Source: Datura wrightii
Lineage: Eukaryota > Streptophyta > Magnoliopsida > Solanales > Solanaceae
DNA: 64,000 nt
Direction: 5' to 3'
Assembly (NCBI GenBank): GCA_035772735.1
Contig: JASDFA010000007.1
Location: forward strand, 88,722,001-88,786,000
Position 1 is the first letter of the stretch. Every line of letters starts with the position of its first letter. This document shows positions 19,966-31,404 of this stretch, piece after piece. The position numbers and the translations under genes are program-made. The notes under the pieces were generated by a model. That model did not search any database and was not told the DNA's origin. It saw only the letters and a program-made list of their open reading frames with translations.

Positions 19966-21851
19966 ATGAAAATAATAGTGGAAGGATATTACAACAGATA
20001 TTATACACCTATGGTAGATACAGGAGCTGGAGCAAATATGTGTAAACATAATTGCCTACCAGAAGATAAATGGGAAAAATTAAAAACACCACTTATTGTA
20101 ACTGGATTCAATAATGAAGGAAGTATGATAACACACAAAACCAAAAATATAAAAATACAAATATGGGATAAAATACTAACAATTGAAGAAATGTACAGTT
20201 ACGAATTTACTAATAGAGATATACTATTAGGAATGCCATTTTTAGAAAAACTATACCCACATACTATAACAAAAACACATTGGTGGTTTACCACCCCATG
20301 TAATAAAAAAGTAGGAGCAAAAAGAGTAAATAACAAAGTAAGAAAAAATACACCATGGATTAAAGGAAGTGAAAAAATTACTCAAAAGTTAGAAAACATA
20401 ACAACTAACGACCAGAAAATTGAAATGATAATATTTACAATTGATAAAATACAAATATTACAAGATAAGCTAAAATTGTTATATAATGAAAACCCATTAC
20501 AAGGATGGGAAAAACATAAAACAAAAGTAAAAATTGAATTAGTAGATAAAAATAGCATAATAACACAAAAACCCCTAAGATACAATTTTGAAGACCAAAA
20601 AGAATTCCAAATACATATAAAAGAATTATTAGAAAATAATTACATACGAGAAAGTAATAGTAAACATAATAGCCCGGCATTTATAGTAAATAAACATAAT
20701 GAACAAAAAAGAAAAAAAAAAGCAGAATGGTGATAGATTATAGAAATCTAAATGCAAAAACTAAAACATATAATTACCCAATACCAAATAAGATCTTAAA
20801 AATAAGACAGATACAAGGATATAATTATTTCAGTAAATTTGATTGTAAATCAGGATTCTACCACTTAAAACTAGAAGAAGAATCTAAACAATTAACAGCA
20901 TTTACCGTACCCCAAGGATTTTACGAATGGAATGTATTACCCTTTGGATATAAGAATGCACCAGGTAGATATCAACACTTTATGGATAATTACTTCAACC
21001 AATTAGAAAACTGTATCGTATACATAGACGATATATTACTCTATTCAAGAACTAAAGACGAACATATAAGACTACTAGAAAAATTCATACATATAGTAGA
21101 AATATCAGGAATAAGCCTAAGTAAAGAAAAAGCAGAAATATTGAAAAACCAAATAGAATTCTTAGGAATACAAATAGACAGAAATGGAGTAAAAATGCAA
21201 ACACATATAGTACAAAAAATAATAAATTCTGAAGAATTACTAGATACTAAGAAAAAATTACAATCTTTTTTAGGATTAGTTAATCAAGTAAGAGAATATG
21301 TACCAAAACTAGCAGAAAATCTAAAACCATTACAACGAAAATTAAAAAAAGATATAGAATATCACTTCGATGAAAAAGACAAAAAATACATAAAAAAGAT
21401 AAAAGAAATGTGTAAAGAACTACCAAAACTATATTTTCCGAATGAAAACAAAAAATTCACCTACATAGTAGAATCAGATTCTAGTAATCATAGCTATGGA
21501 GGAGTATTAAAATATAAATACGAAAATGAAAAAATAGAACACCACTGTAGATACCATTCAGGATCATACACAGAACCACAAGTTAAATGGGAAATAAATA
21601 GAAAAGAACTGTTTGCATTATATAAATGTTTGCTTGCATTTGAACCATATATTGTTTATGACAAATTTATTGTTAGAACAGATAACACACAAGTTAAATG
21701 GTGGATAACTAAAAAGGTACAAGATTCCGTAACAACAAAGGAAATAAGGAGATTGGTATTAAATATATTAAATTTTTCATTTACAATTGAGGTTATCAAA
21801 ACTGAGAAAAATATAATTGCAGATTACATCTCAAGATATGGAAAAAGATGA
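19966..21851 (+). pseudogene. Pol: aspartic protease - reverse transcriptase - RNase H, frame broken at an A run
   Basis: The first frame (19966-20733) has the retropepsin VDTGAGAN (D18-T19-G20) and DILLGMPFL, then the RT N-terminus. The second frame (20727-21851) continues RT: IDYRNLN, KFDCKSGFYHL, LPFGYKNAPG, YIDDILLYS (about 21021) and LGLVNQVREY. RNase H follows with catalytic VESDSS, NRKELFA and VRTDNT. The two frames are offset by -1 and meet at a run of ten A (20712-20721). This is either a one-base disabling change or a slippage site; I cannot tell which from one copy, because unit 1 lacks this region. No integrase follows, as expected for a pararetrovirus. All other motifs appear intact. 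Confidence 0.85.
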
Positions 21852-23067
21852 AAATAAGATGGACCAAATACTAGGAATGCTAAGTACACTTTGCAAGAAA
21901 GTGGAAAAGCTAGAAGATGATATGGAGAAGCTAAAAAGCAAAGATAGCAGTCAGCAGCGTGACTTAAAAAACGCGGAAATGAAAACAGAAAGAATGGAAC
22001 AAGATAACAGTCAGCAGCGTGACTTAAAAAACGCGGAACTATGCCAATCGGAAGGCACCAAACTTCCAGAGCTAAAAGGAGACGTTGGGAAACTCCTTAA
22101 AACCCAAGCTAACAACCCATCTACTTCTTCTGCAGGTACATCAGGACCTAAAGAAAGAAGAGACATTATCAGGAAACAGCAGCTATTTGATAAGCAATTT
22201 ACGATGAAAAATATACCTCCAACTCCACAAACAAGTACATACAAAGAAAGCCTAAACCAAACCAGACAGACCTACAACCATATATCCAATACCTACATTC
22301 AGAATATCCACAAAATACAAACATACTTAAACAAAAATCCACGATCCATAACCACTAAAAACCCAGAAGAAGACTATGTTACCCAATATTTACAAGGATA
22401 TAATAAGCTGATTGCACAGCCAAATACAAACTCCAACCTAGTCAGGACATGCTACAATTATGGATTGCTAAATACTGTATATACCAAGACAGGAGATGAG
22501 ATAGCAACCATACCAGAACTACATAAAGCATTCATGACATATAAAAGAATAACTAAAGGAACATTTTTCTATATCAAAATATACGCAGCACCAGCAGAGA
22601 TATTATTTAATGAAATAAAACCAATCATACAAGTAGTAAAAATAGGATTAACAAGGGAGATGATAATACCAGAGAAGATAGAACAGCAAGAAGAAATAAG
22701 TTGTACAGATATACCAGATTTTTACGCAAATAAAAGAATTATTGGTTTAGCTACAATAATAAGTGAGCTGGCTAATAATTTCTTAAATGGGAATTCTATC
22801 TGGAGCTATTACTCAAGAGATCAAACTATGATTTATGCTAACTCCAGAGAACACAAAGAAGCAGATATGGAAGAGGTACGCCAATGGATACTTAGTCTGC
22901 TAAAGCCAGAGGAAATACCAACTACAAGAGCTATACGGAGAAACTACATTTCCCCAGCTCTTCTAACGAGATATTGCAAGACAGTAGGACAGAAATATCC
23001 AGACCACTATTGCACAAAGTGCCATGGTGAAGAGAATAGTCAGATACCAGATGTACAGCTAGAATAA
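21817..23067 (+). CDS. Transactivator / inclusion-body-like protein (ORF4), intact copy
   Basis: 416 residues, overlapping the end of pol by 35 bases; a second Met at residue 8 is an alternative start. Residues about 10-90 form a coiled coil containing a 20-residue tandem repeat (SQQRDLKNAE). The middle is Pro/Thr-rich. A compact domain follows (TFFYIKIYAAPAEILFNEIK), and the end carries a CX2C with a flanking His (HYCTKCHG). Position after pol and the small central domain fit the caulimovirid transactivator that permits reinitiation on polycistronic RNA; that would suit the ATGA-linked ORFs upstream. The assignment rests on position and weak resemblance. Confidence 0.6.
   Translation: MQITSQDMEKDENKMDQILGMLSTLCKKVEKLEDDMEKLKSKDSSQQRDLKNAEMKTERMEQDNSQQRDLKNAELCQSEGTKLPELKGDVGKLLKTQANNPSTSSAGTSGPKERRDIIRKQQLFDKQFTMKNIPPTPQTSTYKESLNQTRQTYNHISNTYIQNIHKIQTYLNKNPRSITTKNPEEDYVTQYLQGYNKLIAQPNTNSNLVRTCYNYGLLNTVYTKTGDEIATIPELHKAFMTYKRITKGTFFYIKIYAAPAEILFNEIKPIIQVVKIGLTREMIIPEKIEQQEEISCTDIPDFYANKRIIGLATIISELANNFLNGNSIWSYYSRDQTMIYANSREHKEADMEEVRQWILSLLKPEEIPTTRAIRRNYISPALLTRYCKTVGQKYPDHYCTKCHGEENSQIPDVQLE
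21946..22035 (+). repeat. 60-bp tandem duplication inside ORF4
   Basis: The segment encoding SQQRDLKNAE recurs after 60 bp (repeat starts about 21946 and 22006); the second copy is partial. The same pair is present in unit 1 (about 14090 and 14150), so the duplication predates the tandem insertion. Confidence 0.8.
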
Positions 23068-23455
23068 TGATCCAACGGCCGAGATAAGAATAAAACAATC
23101 AAACGGCCAAAACAAAAAAAAATAACATACGCAGAAAAAGCTGAGAAGAAAGAAGATAAAAAGGTGTCGGCCATCAGATAAAAAGCAGAAGATAATGTAT
23201 AGTTTTTTGTTTTGTAATGTAAAGATGTCGTCCATTATTTTGGACAGACAAAAGTTTTTTGTTTTTTGTGAAAAGTCTTAAAGTGTACAGTAATAGGGCG
23301 GCTACTTTAAACAAAAGTCGCAAAGTAGAATAGTGTTGTGTCGGCCACAAAGTACTATTCATAAACAGTAGAGGTCGTTTATGAACAGTAAAGGCCAATT
23401 GTAAAGTTTGTAAATTTTGTTTATAAATACAAAGGAGACGGAAGCCAAAGAGGGC
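23068..23455 (+). promoter_or_regulatory. Viral intergenic promoter region after unit 2
   Basis: Second copy of 15213-15600, with a TATA box at 23422-23429. Since only about 200 bp of virus follow, it would supply the terminal redundancy and 3' processing region of a transcript begun at the first copy. Confidence 0.6.
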
Positions 23456-23521
23456 AAGATCCGCCTTCCGCAATTCCCCATATTCACTCTCAATTATCAA
23501 TTCCGCAACCTACCCCCAAAT

Positions 23522-23533
23522 TGGTATCAGAGC
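23522..23533 (+). other. Met-tRNA primer-binding site, end of viral unit 2
   Basis: TGGTATCAGAGC, exactly 7855 bp after 15667. Confidence 0.9.
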
Positions 23534-23567
23534 TACAAAATCAAAACTAAAAAACAAATCTACCAAA

Positions 23568-23657
23568 AAAGATAAACCAAATGGAAAAATCTAGCAATGA
23601 TGCAAAGATACAAACTGAGGTATGTTTATTCATAACTATGAATAGCTAAACTGTTAA
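23568..23657 (+). other. Start of a third viral unit (90 bp)
   Basis: Matches 15713-15802. It includes the leader ATG (23581), exon 1 and the donor GTATGT at 23620, then stops at CTGTTA. Element B sequence (ACACCTCACATGCTC) follows from 23658. Confidence 0.9.
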
Positions 23658-24374
23658 CACCTCACATGCTCAAAATCTAAGAAATTAGTCAAGAATTGAG
23701 ATGAATTTAAAGAACATACCTTTAATTCGATGAAATCAAGGAAAAGTTGAAGAAAACTTGTGCCTAGGTCCGTGTCACGTTGGGGAAGGAGGGATTTTTG
23801 GGTGTTTGTCACGGAGGGGATGAGAAATGAGGGAAAAATGAGGGAAATCGAGGTTAAAAAGGGGGATTTTCGCGCGGGTCACCCGGCACCCCGGTGTGAA
23901 CCATTGCGATTAACACCTCAACGTGTCACAGAGGGTAACACGGAGCACCCCCTCCGTGACACGGAGCCAACGCGGAGGTGTTCTGGAATTTTAAAAATTC
24001 CAGAATTACACCTCAACGTGTCACGGAGGGTAACGCGGAGGCCCTCCTCTGTGACACGGAGCCATCGCGCAGGCTCACTGTTTTACCACTTTTTATTATT
24101 TTTCTCACCTCGATTTTTCCTTGGCGATCCTTTGCATTTTTACCCTCCATTCAACCTGAAATTCATCTCACAACAAGAAATTGGTTAGAATTCGTAGGTT
24201 TCAACATAAAACACAATATTGTTTTTGTTTTTATTTTTCTATTTTTTCTCTTTTTCTTTTTTTTTTCTTTCTTTTCTACTAATTCTACTCAATTATTACA
24301 ACAATTTCACGGGTTTCTTCCCGTGCAGCGCCTGGTTTACCGTCACGGCTTGACGTCATTGAAGCTTAGTCATC
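23658..24374 (-). other. Spacer of element B, right flank of the viral insertion
   Basis: Collinear with 3350-4060 of copy A, and carries the hairpin pair described separately. The long ORFs seen on plus here run through hairpin and poly-T sequence and have no counterpart protein in the other copies. The block at 24305-24360 resembles the conserved GC-rich end after gag-pro. Confidence 0.65.
23922..24057 (-). repeat. Pair of GC-rich inverted repeats in the internal spacer of B
   Basis: Units at about 23922-23963 and 24016-24057, with CGTGTCACGGAGG-type arms and one or two mismatches. Same position as in A, C and D. Confidence 0.8.
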
Positions 24375-26747
24375 CTATAGGGTAACGGACGTCTTCTCTC
24401 GACTACCGTCCTCACCCCTGTCCTGCTTACACCGATGCCCATTAACTGTGACCATGGCATTTCGATCTTCTTTCCACGATTCCAGTTTTGGGGGGTCCTT
24501 CACCGGTGGTTTTCCCCCTGGCTCTCGCGAATCAACACTTTGAGCAATATTCTCTCGATCAAGCACGTTGATCACTGAGAGTTCCTCATACACGGCCGGA
24601 AGCTTCGTGGCCTTGTACACATCAAATACCTCCACCTTGTCGTGTGCCCGCATGGTTAGCTGCCCTGCAGCTACATCAATCAGCACTTTCCCAGTCGCCA
24701 AGAAAGGACGTCCCAAAATAAATGGGACTTCTGCATTCGGCTCAAAATCCAGCACAACGAAGTCTACCGGGAAGATAAGGGGGCCCACTTGCACAAGCAC
24801 GTCCTCCACAATGCCATTTGGTCTGGCCAAAGAATGATCCGCTAGTTGCAAGATCACTGTCATTGGTCTAGGACTGCCTAGCCCCAATTTCTTGAATACC
24901 GATGTCGGCGTCAAGTTAATGCTCGCTCCCAAATCACATAATCCACAAGCTCGGATACTCTGCCCGATTGTAAGTTGAATTGTAAAGCTCCCAGGGTCTT
25001 TGAGCTTGGTGGGCAACCTGTTCTATATCCGGGAAGTGCACTCCTCCGTAAGCGCCACCATAGCGTACTCCGTCAACCTACTTTTGTTCGCCACGAAGTC
25101 CTTGTTATATTTTGCGTACTTCGGCACTCCATGCAAAACATCAACAAGAGGTAAATTAATGTGTACCTGTTTAAGCACCTCCATGAACTTTTTGAAACAC
25201 GCTTATTCCTTGTGTTTCTTTAATCTTTGAGGGAACGGGGGTGGTGTTCTTTCTGGTTCCACCTCCTTGAGTTGTAAACCACTCCTTGTGGTCACTGCAT
25301 TCACTTGCTTGGGGTTGGGGTCAGTGTCACTCGGGAGTCCTCCTCTTGGACTGGTGTTTTGAGCTCCAGCTAGTTGCCCAAACTGGTACTCCAGCGCCTT
25401 TGTAGCTAACTGATTGCTCTTTACATCGGCTGCCAATTTCACATAGTCAGTCTGCAATTGAGCTTAGTTAGTTATCATCATTTTGAACATTTCCTCAATG
25501 CTGGGTGATGGTGGTGGAGGAGGAGCATTGTTGCTTCTGTATTGCAATTGATAGTTCTGCTGCCCTCCTTGATTTCTCTGCGCCCCCTGACTCGAACTCT
25601 GCCCTTGATGGCTGTTACTACCCCAAGAGAAATTCGGGTGACTCCTCCAGTTAGAGTTGTAGTTGTTGCCATACTGTTGGTGATTATTTCTCTGTATATT
25701 ACCAACAAAGTTCACTGAATCAGGATTCGCACCACAACACTCAGCTGAGTGTTCATTACTGCCGCACACTTCACACCAAATCTGCTGCACTACATTCACT
25801 GGGGCTTGAGACTGATTCATGCTCATATTGCTGAAGTGGGTATTGAGTTGATTCTGTAACGTAGCTATCTGTGCAGCGATAGCTGTAAAACCATCCACTT
25901 CCAAGACTCCTGCCGCTTTCCTTGTTCCTCCTCTAGAAGAGTCCGCATTCCACTCTAGATTTCCCTGCGAAATACAGTTCAACAAAGTATACAACTCCTC
26001 ATAAGTTTTTTCTAATGCTTGTCCCCCAGCTGCTGAGTCTAGCAAGATTTTTGTGTGGGGTTTAAAACCTCTATGAAAGTATGCACCAGCACATCATTGG
26101 ATTGGTGATGATGAGGACAATCCCGCAACATAGATTTGAATCGTTCCCAAGCTTGATAAAGATTCTCCCCCTCTCTTTGTTTAAAACTTAGAATTTGACT
26201 TCTAAGTCTTGTTGTTTTACTGGATGGAAAGAACCGTATCAAGAATTTCTTTGCAAGATCATCCCAAGTAGTGATGGAATTAGGTGGCTCAGCTTTTAGC
26301 CATCTCTTTTCTTCTCCCAAAAGTGAAAATGGGAACAATGTAAGCCTGATGTAATCGGATGACACTCCAGCGGGTATGTAAGTGTCACTTATCTCCAAAA
26401 CATTTTGGAGATGTTGTTGTGGATCCTCGTGAGGGAGACCTGTGAATTGCCCGCTGGTGTACAACAATTGCACCATATTCTGTTTAAGCTTGAACCTCCC
26501 TCCTGGCTCAGGTTTGCAAATGCTAGAATGTAACATTGTTAGCATGTGGGATTGCCACTTCGCGAACCGGCCTAGCTGCCATTTCCTCGGGCACTAACAC
26601 TGCCCTTACAATTGGTGGATTCTGTTGTTGCTCCAGGATTATTTGTCTGAGCAACTGCAACTTTCTCTCTAGAGCTTCTCTCCTTTGATGATGGAATTGT
26701 CTTTCCGGCTCTAAGTGTGAATCCACCAGCTCCTTGTCTCTTGCCAG
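24375..26747 (-). pseudogene. gag-protease of element B (Athila-like), broken
   Basis: Same domain order as element D: EPERQFHHQRREAL N-terminus, RDCPHHHQSN gag motif, CX2CX4HX4C knuckle (CEVCGSNEHSAECC), PPPPPSPSIEEM linker, VTTRSGLQLKE and protease DLGASINLTPTSVF. Frames cover 26523-26726, 26039-26545, 25464-26045, 25203-25457 and 24375-25016, so at least four lesions separate them. The region after VTTRSG is shorter than in A, C and D. The protease block is open to its end and has extra residues near the C-terminus (KDPPKLESWKED). The conserved CTG start is plus CAG at 26745-26747. Confidence 0.83.
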
Positions 26748-26854
26748 TGTTCAACAGAATTCAATATCTGCAAAAGACAGGCTAAGACCTAGTTGTTAAC
26801 ACTAATAAGAAATCGTAAACTAACACTTAAGAAAACAGTTTTACCAATTGCCAG

Positions 26855-26872
26855 TCCCCGGCAACGGCGCCA
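26855..26872 (-). other. Primer-binding site, tRNA-Asp, element B
   Basis: Minus reads TGGCGCCGTTGCCGGGGA, an exact 18-base complement of the tRNA-Asp(GTC) 3' end as I know it. Confidence 0.92.
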
Positions 26873-26878
26873 AAAACT

Positions 26879-28290
26879 TGTTCGATGGTTTGGAATGCCT
26901 ACACGCAAGTGCACGTGGTCGAACAAGTAGTAAAATGGCTAGAGTAGCAAAGTATCGATCCCGGGGACTGGACCAAGGTAATAATCGAATCAAGTGTTAA
27001 TAAACGCTAACTCTAATAATGCAGACAACAGTTTCAAGAAGATTTTGGGAGTTTGTTTCCTAATTTATACTAATCTAAAACAAATGTACAAATTGAGTCT
27101 GAACTATAGTAATGAGCATGCTGAGGCTAAAACGAACATGCAGGGAAGCAATTTATTCATACAAATCGGTTAATCTTTCCTTCGGTTGCTAGTCAAGAAT
27201 TATTGCCTATGGATTAAAACTCTCATATTTAACCCAACTTAAGAATCATGAACCTTCCACCTATATTTATGTGATAAGAAGAAATTCATGTTCTAGCCAT
27301 ACAAAACCGATTCCTTAATTGACTAATACGACTTTCAGATATATTTCTATTCTGAAGGTAAATCAATTCTCAATTTTTCCAAACCAAGAAGAGATCATAT
27401 CCTACAAATTCACAACTTTCCAATTTCTTTCTCTTTCGAGTGCAAACCGGATTTTTTAGATATACATTAATATTGGCCAAACATTACTGCAGTAAGAACA
27501 AGAATTAATAGAACAACCATAGAAGAAAAGATGAAAAACCAAAATGATCAATAATTACATTCCACTACAAGCATTCTTAACCTCAGCAAGAAGTGAATTT
27601 AGCCACTCATTTGTGGATTAAACATCATTAAATGAGTGTAAATCATACAAACAATTGAAATAAAGAAGAAAGAGTTAGAGAAGAACCCTAAGAATTTCAT
27701 CCCCTCAACTGCCTGTAACCCACGTTCTTACTCAACCAATTCAGCCCTCTTAAAAATAAACCTAAGTGTGCTATTTATACTAGTGGAAATTTTTCTCGAA
27801 ATAACAAGCAACGTGTCACGGAGTGCATCGCGGAGCACTTCCTCTGTGACACGCCACAAACGCGGACCCTCACTGGAATCCAGTCCTCCAGGTAATTATG
27901 CCCAACGTGCCACGGCGTGCAACGCGGGGCGTGGCCAACGTGCCACGGCACCAATGCGAATCTCCACTGGAACTTGACTAATTTTAATCATCCGGGGCAA
28001 AATGCCTCCGCGATGGCAGCGTGACACGGCTCCATCGCGGAGCCCCTTAATTTGCTGCATTTCCTTGTCCTTTTCTACTGCTCGCTTCCGAGTCCATTCC
28101 CGATTTCTCCCAACATGCATCTTAGCTTCCTAAAATCACATTTTTCCTGCAAAACAACACTAATCATGTTGGTTAGTATAAATTTACCTTTTAACTACAA
28201 ATCACATGAAAATGTACAAATATCGATGGGTAATCAAGACGAAATGAAGCATTTGAGTATCACTTGGGCATATAATTCTTCCTATGATCA
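26879..28290 (-). repeat. 5' LTR of element B
   Basis: 1412 bp, TGATCATAGG at 28290 to CGAACA at 26879. TATA box at 27772-27779 and the GC-rich hairpin cluster at about 27810-28043. E1-type LTR sequence starts at 28291 (GTGAC), the expected position of a target duplication whose partner is deleted. Confidence 0.85.
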
Positions 28291-30474
28291 GTGACCACGG
28301 GTATGACCACGAGTTGTGGGATGATCCGAGGTCGGTGATAGATTAAAAGTTGGAAAAGTTAGGCAATGTACCCAACGGGTCCTCACCATCACTCGTTTGG
28401 GACACCACGAGTCGTGGTGTCACCCGTGGGGACTCCAGCGAATTTTGGTTAGTGGAGACTATGATAAGTGACCATGAATCGTGGTCACCAACATTTGTTG
28501 GGTCCCCCGTGGTGACCAGTAGGGTTTTTAGGCAGTGTACCTCACGACTGGGACCACGAGTCGTGGTCACGAGCCATAACCCATTAAGTCCCCTGTGGGG
28601 ACTGTCGATCAGTTTTCCCCTATGAGTTTTTCAAGGGTCTTTCAGTAATTTCCTACCTTCCTGGACTCTAAAATATGTTGTTTTAAGCATTTTTTCATAT
28701 TATTATAGGGGTTAAATGGTTTCTTTCCTCATTTTCCCCATTCAGACTTTTAGAAAATAACGTAAGATTTCTGTCAAAGCATTTCAGAGCAAGAACTAGG
28801 GCAGTCCATTTCTCCTCAGTTTCTAAAGGAAATTCTGCAGGCTTCTTCACCATGTATATGGGAATTCACCAAGGGAATGGTTCTTTCCTTGGGTCTCAAA
28901 AAATCTTTTTTTGTGTTCTCTATCAGTTTTGGCCCTGAGACTTTCAAATGTGATGAAATTATCTGTCAGACCTCGCTTAAATCATGTGAAATATCTTTTA
29001 TGTTAATTGTTGATGTTTTTCCACTAGTTTGTGACTATGTTGTTACTTATTCCTTTGATATGAAATCTAGCCCTAGTCTTGAATATAAAGAAACTAGAAT
29101 CTTACAATAGTGTTTACATACAAAATTTTTGCTTGATTCTAGCAGTGTTGGGAACTCCCACGTTGTTAATTGTATTAGAAATCAGTCAAACTATTGTCAG
29201 TTCGATTTTAGTCAAAATGCTAGAATATCCAGTGTTAGTCAGAAATGTCAGTTGATCAGTTTGATTATAGAAATTTGTGAGGTGTTAGTATTACCTCCCA
29301 ATTATCAGAATCAAATTCAAAACTCGGTTTTAGTGGTCCGCTAGGCGGTCGTGACACTTTAGATAAGCAGCTCTGACTAGCCCTCGAACCCTAGCTTCAG
29401 ATTACAGTTTGTTCTTTAGACGGTTAGGACGCTTCTAGATAAGCAGCTCTTTCCAGTCTTAGAACCCAGTTCCAGAATCCGGTTCGATAAGACTCTCAGG
29501 GTGCTTTCAGATATGTATCCTTGACTAGTCTTGAGCCCCAGTTTTGAGCTATCATCTTAGTATTCAGTCTAGGATTATCCAGTGGGAGTAGGACTTAGCA
29601 CCGAGTGGACTGGGGTTCCAGCGCACCCAGGTTTCCAAAACTATGTTGCCACCATAGGTTATAGTTTTATTTGCCTCATGGCCCCAGACTCTTGTGACCA
29701 CCAATTCATGCCTTTATACCCTAGCAATGTATATTGGCTCCTACCAATGGGGTGTATACATCGGACTCCACGTCTAGCTCACGTGGTTATATGTCGGTTA
29801 TAGACTCTCCCACAAGCCAGCTCAGTTCAGTTTCATATTAGTCCATTCAGATCAGTTCAGTTCAATATCTCAAAAATAGGCATGTCCTTGACCATCAGAT
29901 AGGGTCTTTTAGACCATCTCAATTATTACAGTTATTCAACACAGCAGCTTTAGTTGGTCATTTCATCTCTTTTCAGTTCAGCACTTTTTTCTTGTGTATG
30001 GTTTCTCTCATTTACTCAGTACATAGAAGTACTGACATATACTTTTATGTTGTATTGTTTTATGATACAGCTGTAAGATCTCAGTCTCAGCTTCACTAGT
30101 CGATTGCTCTCAAAAGACTTCAGTGGTTTTAACTGGTGATTCCTCATCTTTCGAGGATGAAGATTATTTTACTCTGTTTTGTTTTGTTCTATTTTGATTT
30201 GGAGTCATCTGGGGGCTTGTCCCAGCAACTCATCAGTTGTAGTGGATTTCAAACGCATATTTGATTTTTCAGACTTGTAGTTTTGTTAAAATGTTTTCAA
30301 ACATTATGAATCAGTTTCATTCTCTTAAATGTCTATATTTTTGCTTTAAACTTCCACCATATATGTTTGTATGTTTACTCAGAATGCCAGTGTATGATAG
30401 ACCAGGGGTTGACTTGGGGTTACTTGTGACTCCAAGTATCATGTCCCATCCAGGATGTTAGATCGGGCGTGACA
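28291..30474 (+). repeat. Gypsy LTR, probably the 3' LTR of E1 (5' end displaced by element B)
   Basis: The part from about 29300 is collinear with 8015-9185, and it ends GGGCGTGACA at 30474. The first 300 bp contain several copies of the palindrome CACGAGTCGTG and its variants. No protein-coding region is present; short ORFs fall in non-conserved frames. After 30474 the sequence changes abruptly to minus-strand gag of E4. Confidence 0.75.
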
Positions 30475-31404
30475 CTGAGAAGGGTTCTGATAGGATTTCG
30501 ATATAGACTCAAAAACTACTAGAAACATAGGGCGCCATAAAATATAAGGTAGCCCTTGGTTATAGAAATGCATATACATCAAAGTGAAAAGGTCGTAACA
30601 TACCGATGGCCATACCTGGTAAAGTCTCCTACTCCTTGGGAGATGCAAGGGCATAAAACTTGTTCTGGCACTGGCCACCACCTACACTGGTGGATGCACG
30701 CTACTAAGCTGGGTGTGCTAGTGCTGCTGCTAAGCTAGTAGCCTGAGCACGACCTCTACCATCACCTAGTCTAGCCAACGAACACTCCCGGTGCTTGTGG
30801 CTGGACCTCCCAAACACAAAGAAGATATCTGATCCCAACAAACACACCCCTACATGACTCTTTCCACACTTCTCGTAGTCTAGGAAGGTATGCTCTTTCT
30901 GCATGCTCCTCTGTCCCCTCGAACCTGATGCTCTGCTCCTCTGATCACCTTGCGGTCTAGATGGAGCACTGGCCGATGATGGCGCTGGAGCTAATGATCT
31001 CTGATGAGACTGCTGGCGATGTCTGCCTCCCGATCTCTACTGGAGAACCCATAGCTACTTGTCCTGTCCCTCTTGGCCTCTCTCTCTCTCTCTCAAGTGC
31101 ACTGCCTCCATTTGCTGGGCATACAGAACCATCAAGGAAAATCGATGTCTTGGTGAAGCATAGCGGTCCTATAATCCTTGACCAGGTAGTCCGTTGTCCC
31201 GTGCACAAACCTGCTCACACAAGCTCTCTAATCAGCCACCATCTCTGGTGCATACTTGGACAAGCGGGTGAACACCAAAGCATACTCCTAGACTATCATA
31301 TCATTCTGCTTCAGGTTCACAAACTCAGCTGCTTTGATTTCCCTTATCTCTCGGGGAAAGAATTGATCCAATAAAGCGGTAAGAAAGTAATACCAGCCAA
31401 TAGG
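30475..31404 (-). pseudogene. gag C-terminal half of gypsy element E4
   Basis: Minus strand: LTALLDQFFPREIREIKAAE, then KYAPEMVAD and a QQME motif. A knuckle-like block follows (CGKSHVGVCLLG...GRSSHKHREC at about 30790-30860) in which the inner Cys pair is lost. Several stops interrupt it. It continues the N-terminal half at 34194-34639; a solo LTR separates the two. It ends where E1 begins at 30474. Confidence 0.75.

Larger units (their letters stand above)
12476..23657 (+). mobile_element. Endogenous pararetrovirus (Caulimoviridae, solendovirus-like), head-to-tail tandem
   Basis: The insertion comprises unit 1 (12476-15712, internally deleted), unit 2 (15713-23567, one full period of 7855 bp) and 90 bp of unit 3 (23568-23657). 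The period is exact for three landmarks: the TATA box (15567/23422), the Met-tRNA site (15667/23522) and the AAAGATAAACC start. Units 1 and 2 differ at well under 1 in 100 bases where I compared them. Domains are coat protein with zinc knuckle, 30K movement protein, retropepsin, RT, RNase H and a transactivator-like protein; no integrase and no LTR. A genome near 7.8 kb and this gene order suggest the tobacco vein clearing virus group; the genus call is inference. It sits in the spacer of element B, with about 15 bp of target apparently lost. Confidence 0.9.
11270..28290 (-). mobile_element. Element B: non-autonomous Athila-like element, 3'-truncated, split by a pararetrovirus
   Basis: Minus-strand order: LTR (28290-26879), Asp-tRNA site, broken gag-pro (26747-24375), hairpin spacer, viral insertion (23657-12476), rest of the spacer, N-terminal two thirds of ORF2 (11890-about 11270). 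The C-terminus of ORF2, the 3' region and the 3' LTR are missing; instead the sequence passes straight into E1 reverse transcriptase. The 5' LTR abuts E1-type LTR sequence at 28291. Confidence 0.8.

Noticed and set aside
23760..24385. Two overlapping plus ORFs of 135-142 codons right after the virus
   Set aside because: They run through the hairpin repeats and a poly-T tract of the B spacer and are not maintained in the other copies. They were also checked as possible extra viral genes, but viral sequence ends at 23657.
28343..28625. Opposed 75- and 91-codon ORFs in the gypsy LTR
   Set aside because: Both strands stay open because of the GC-rich ACGAGTCGT palindromes; no protein similarity recognised.
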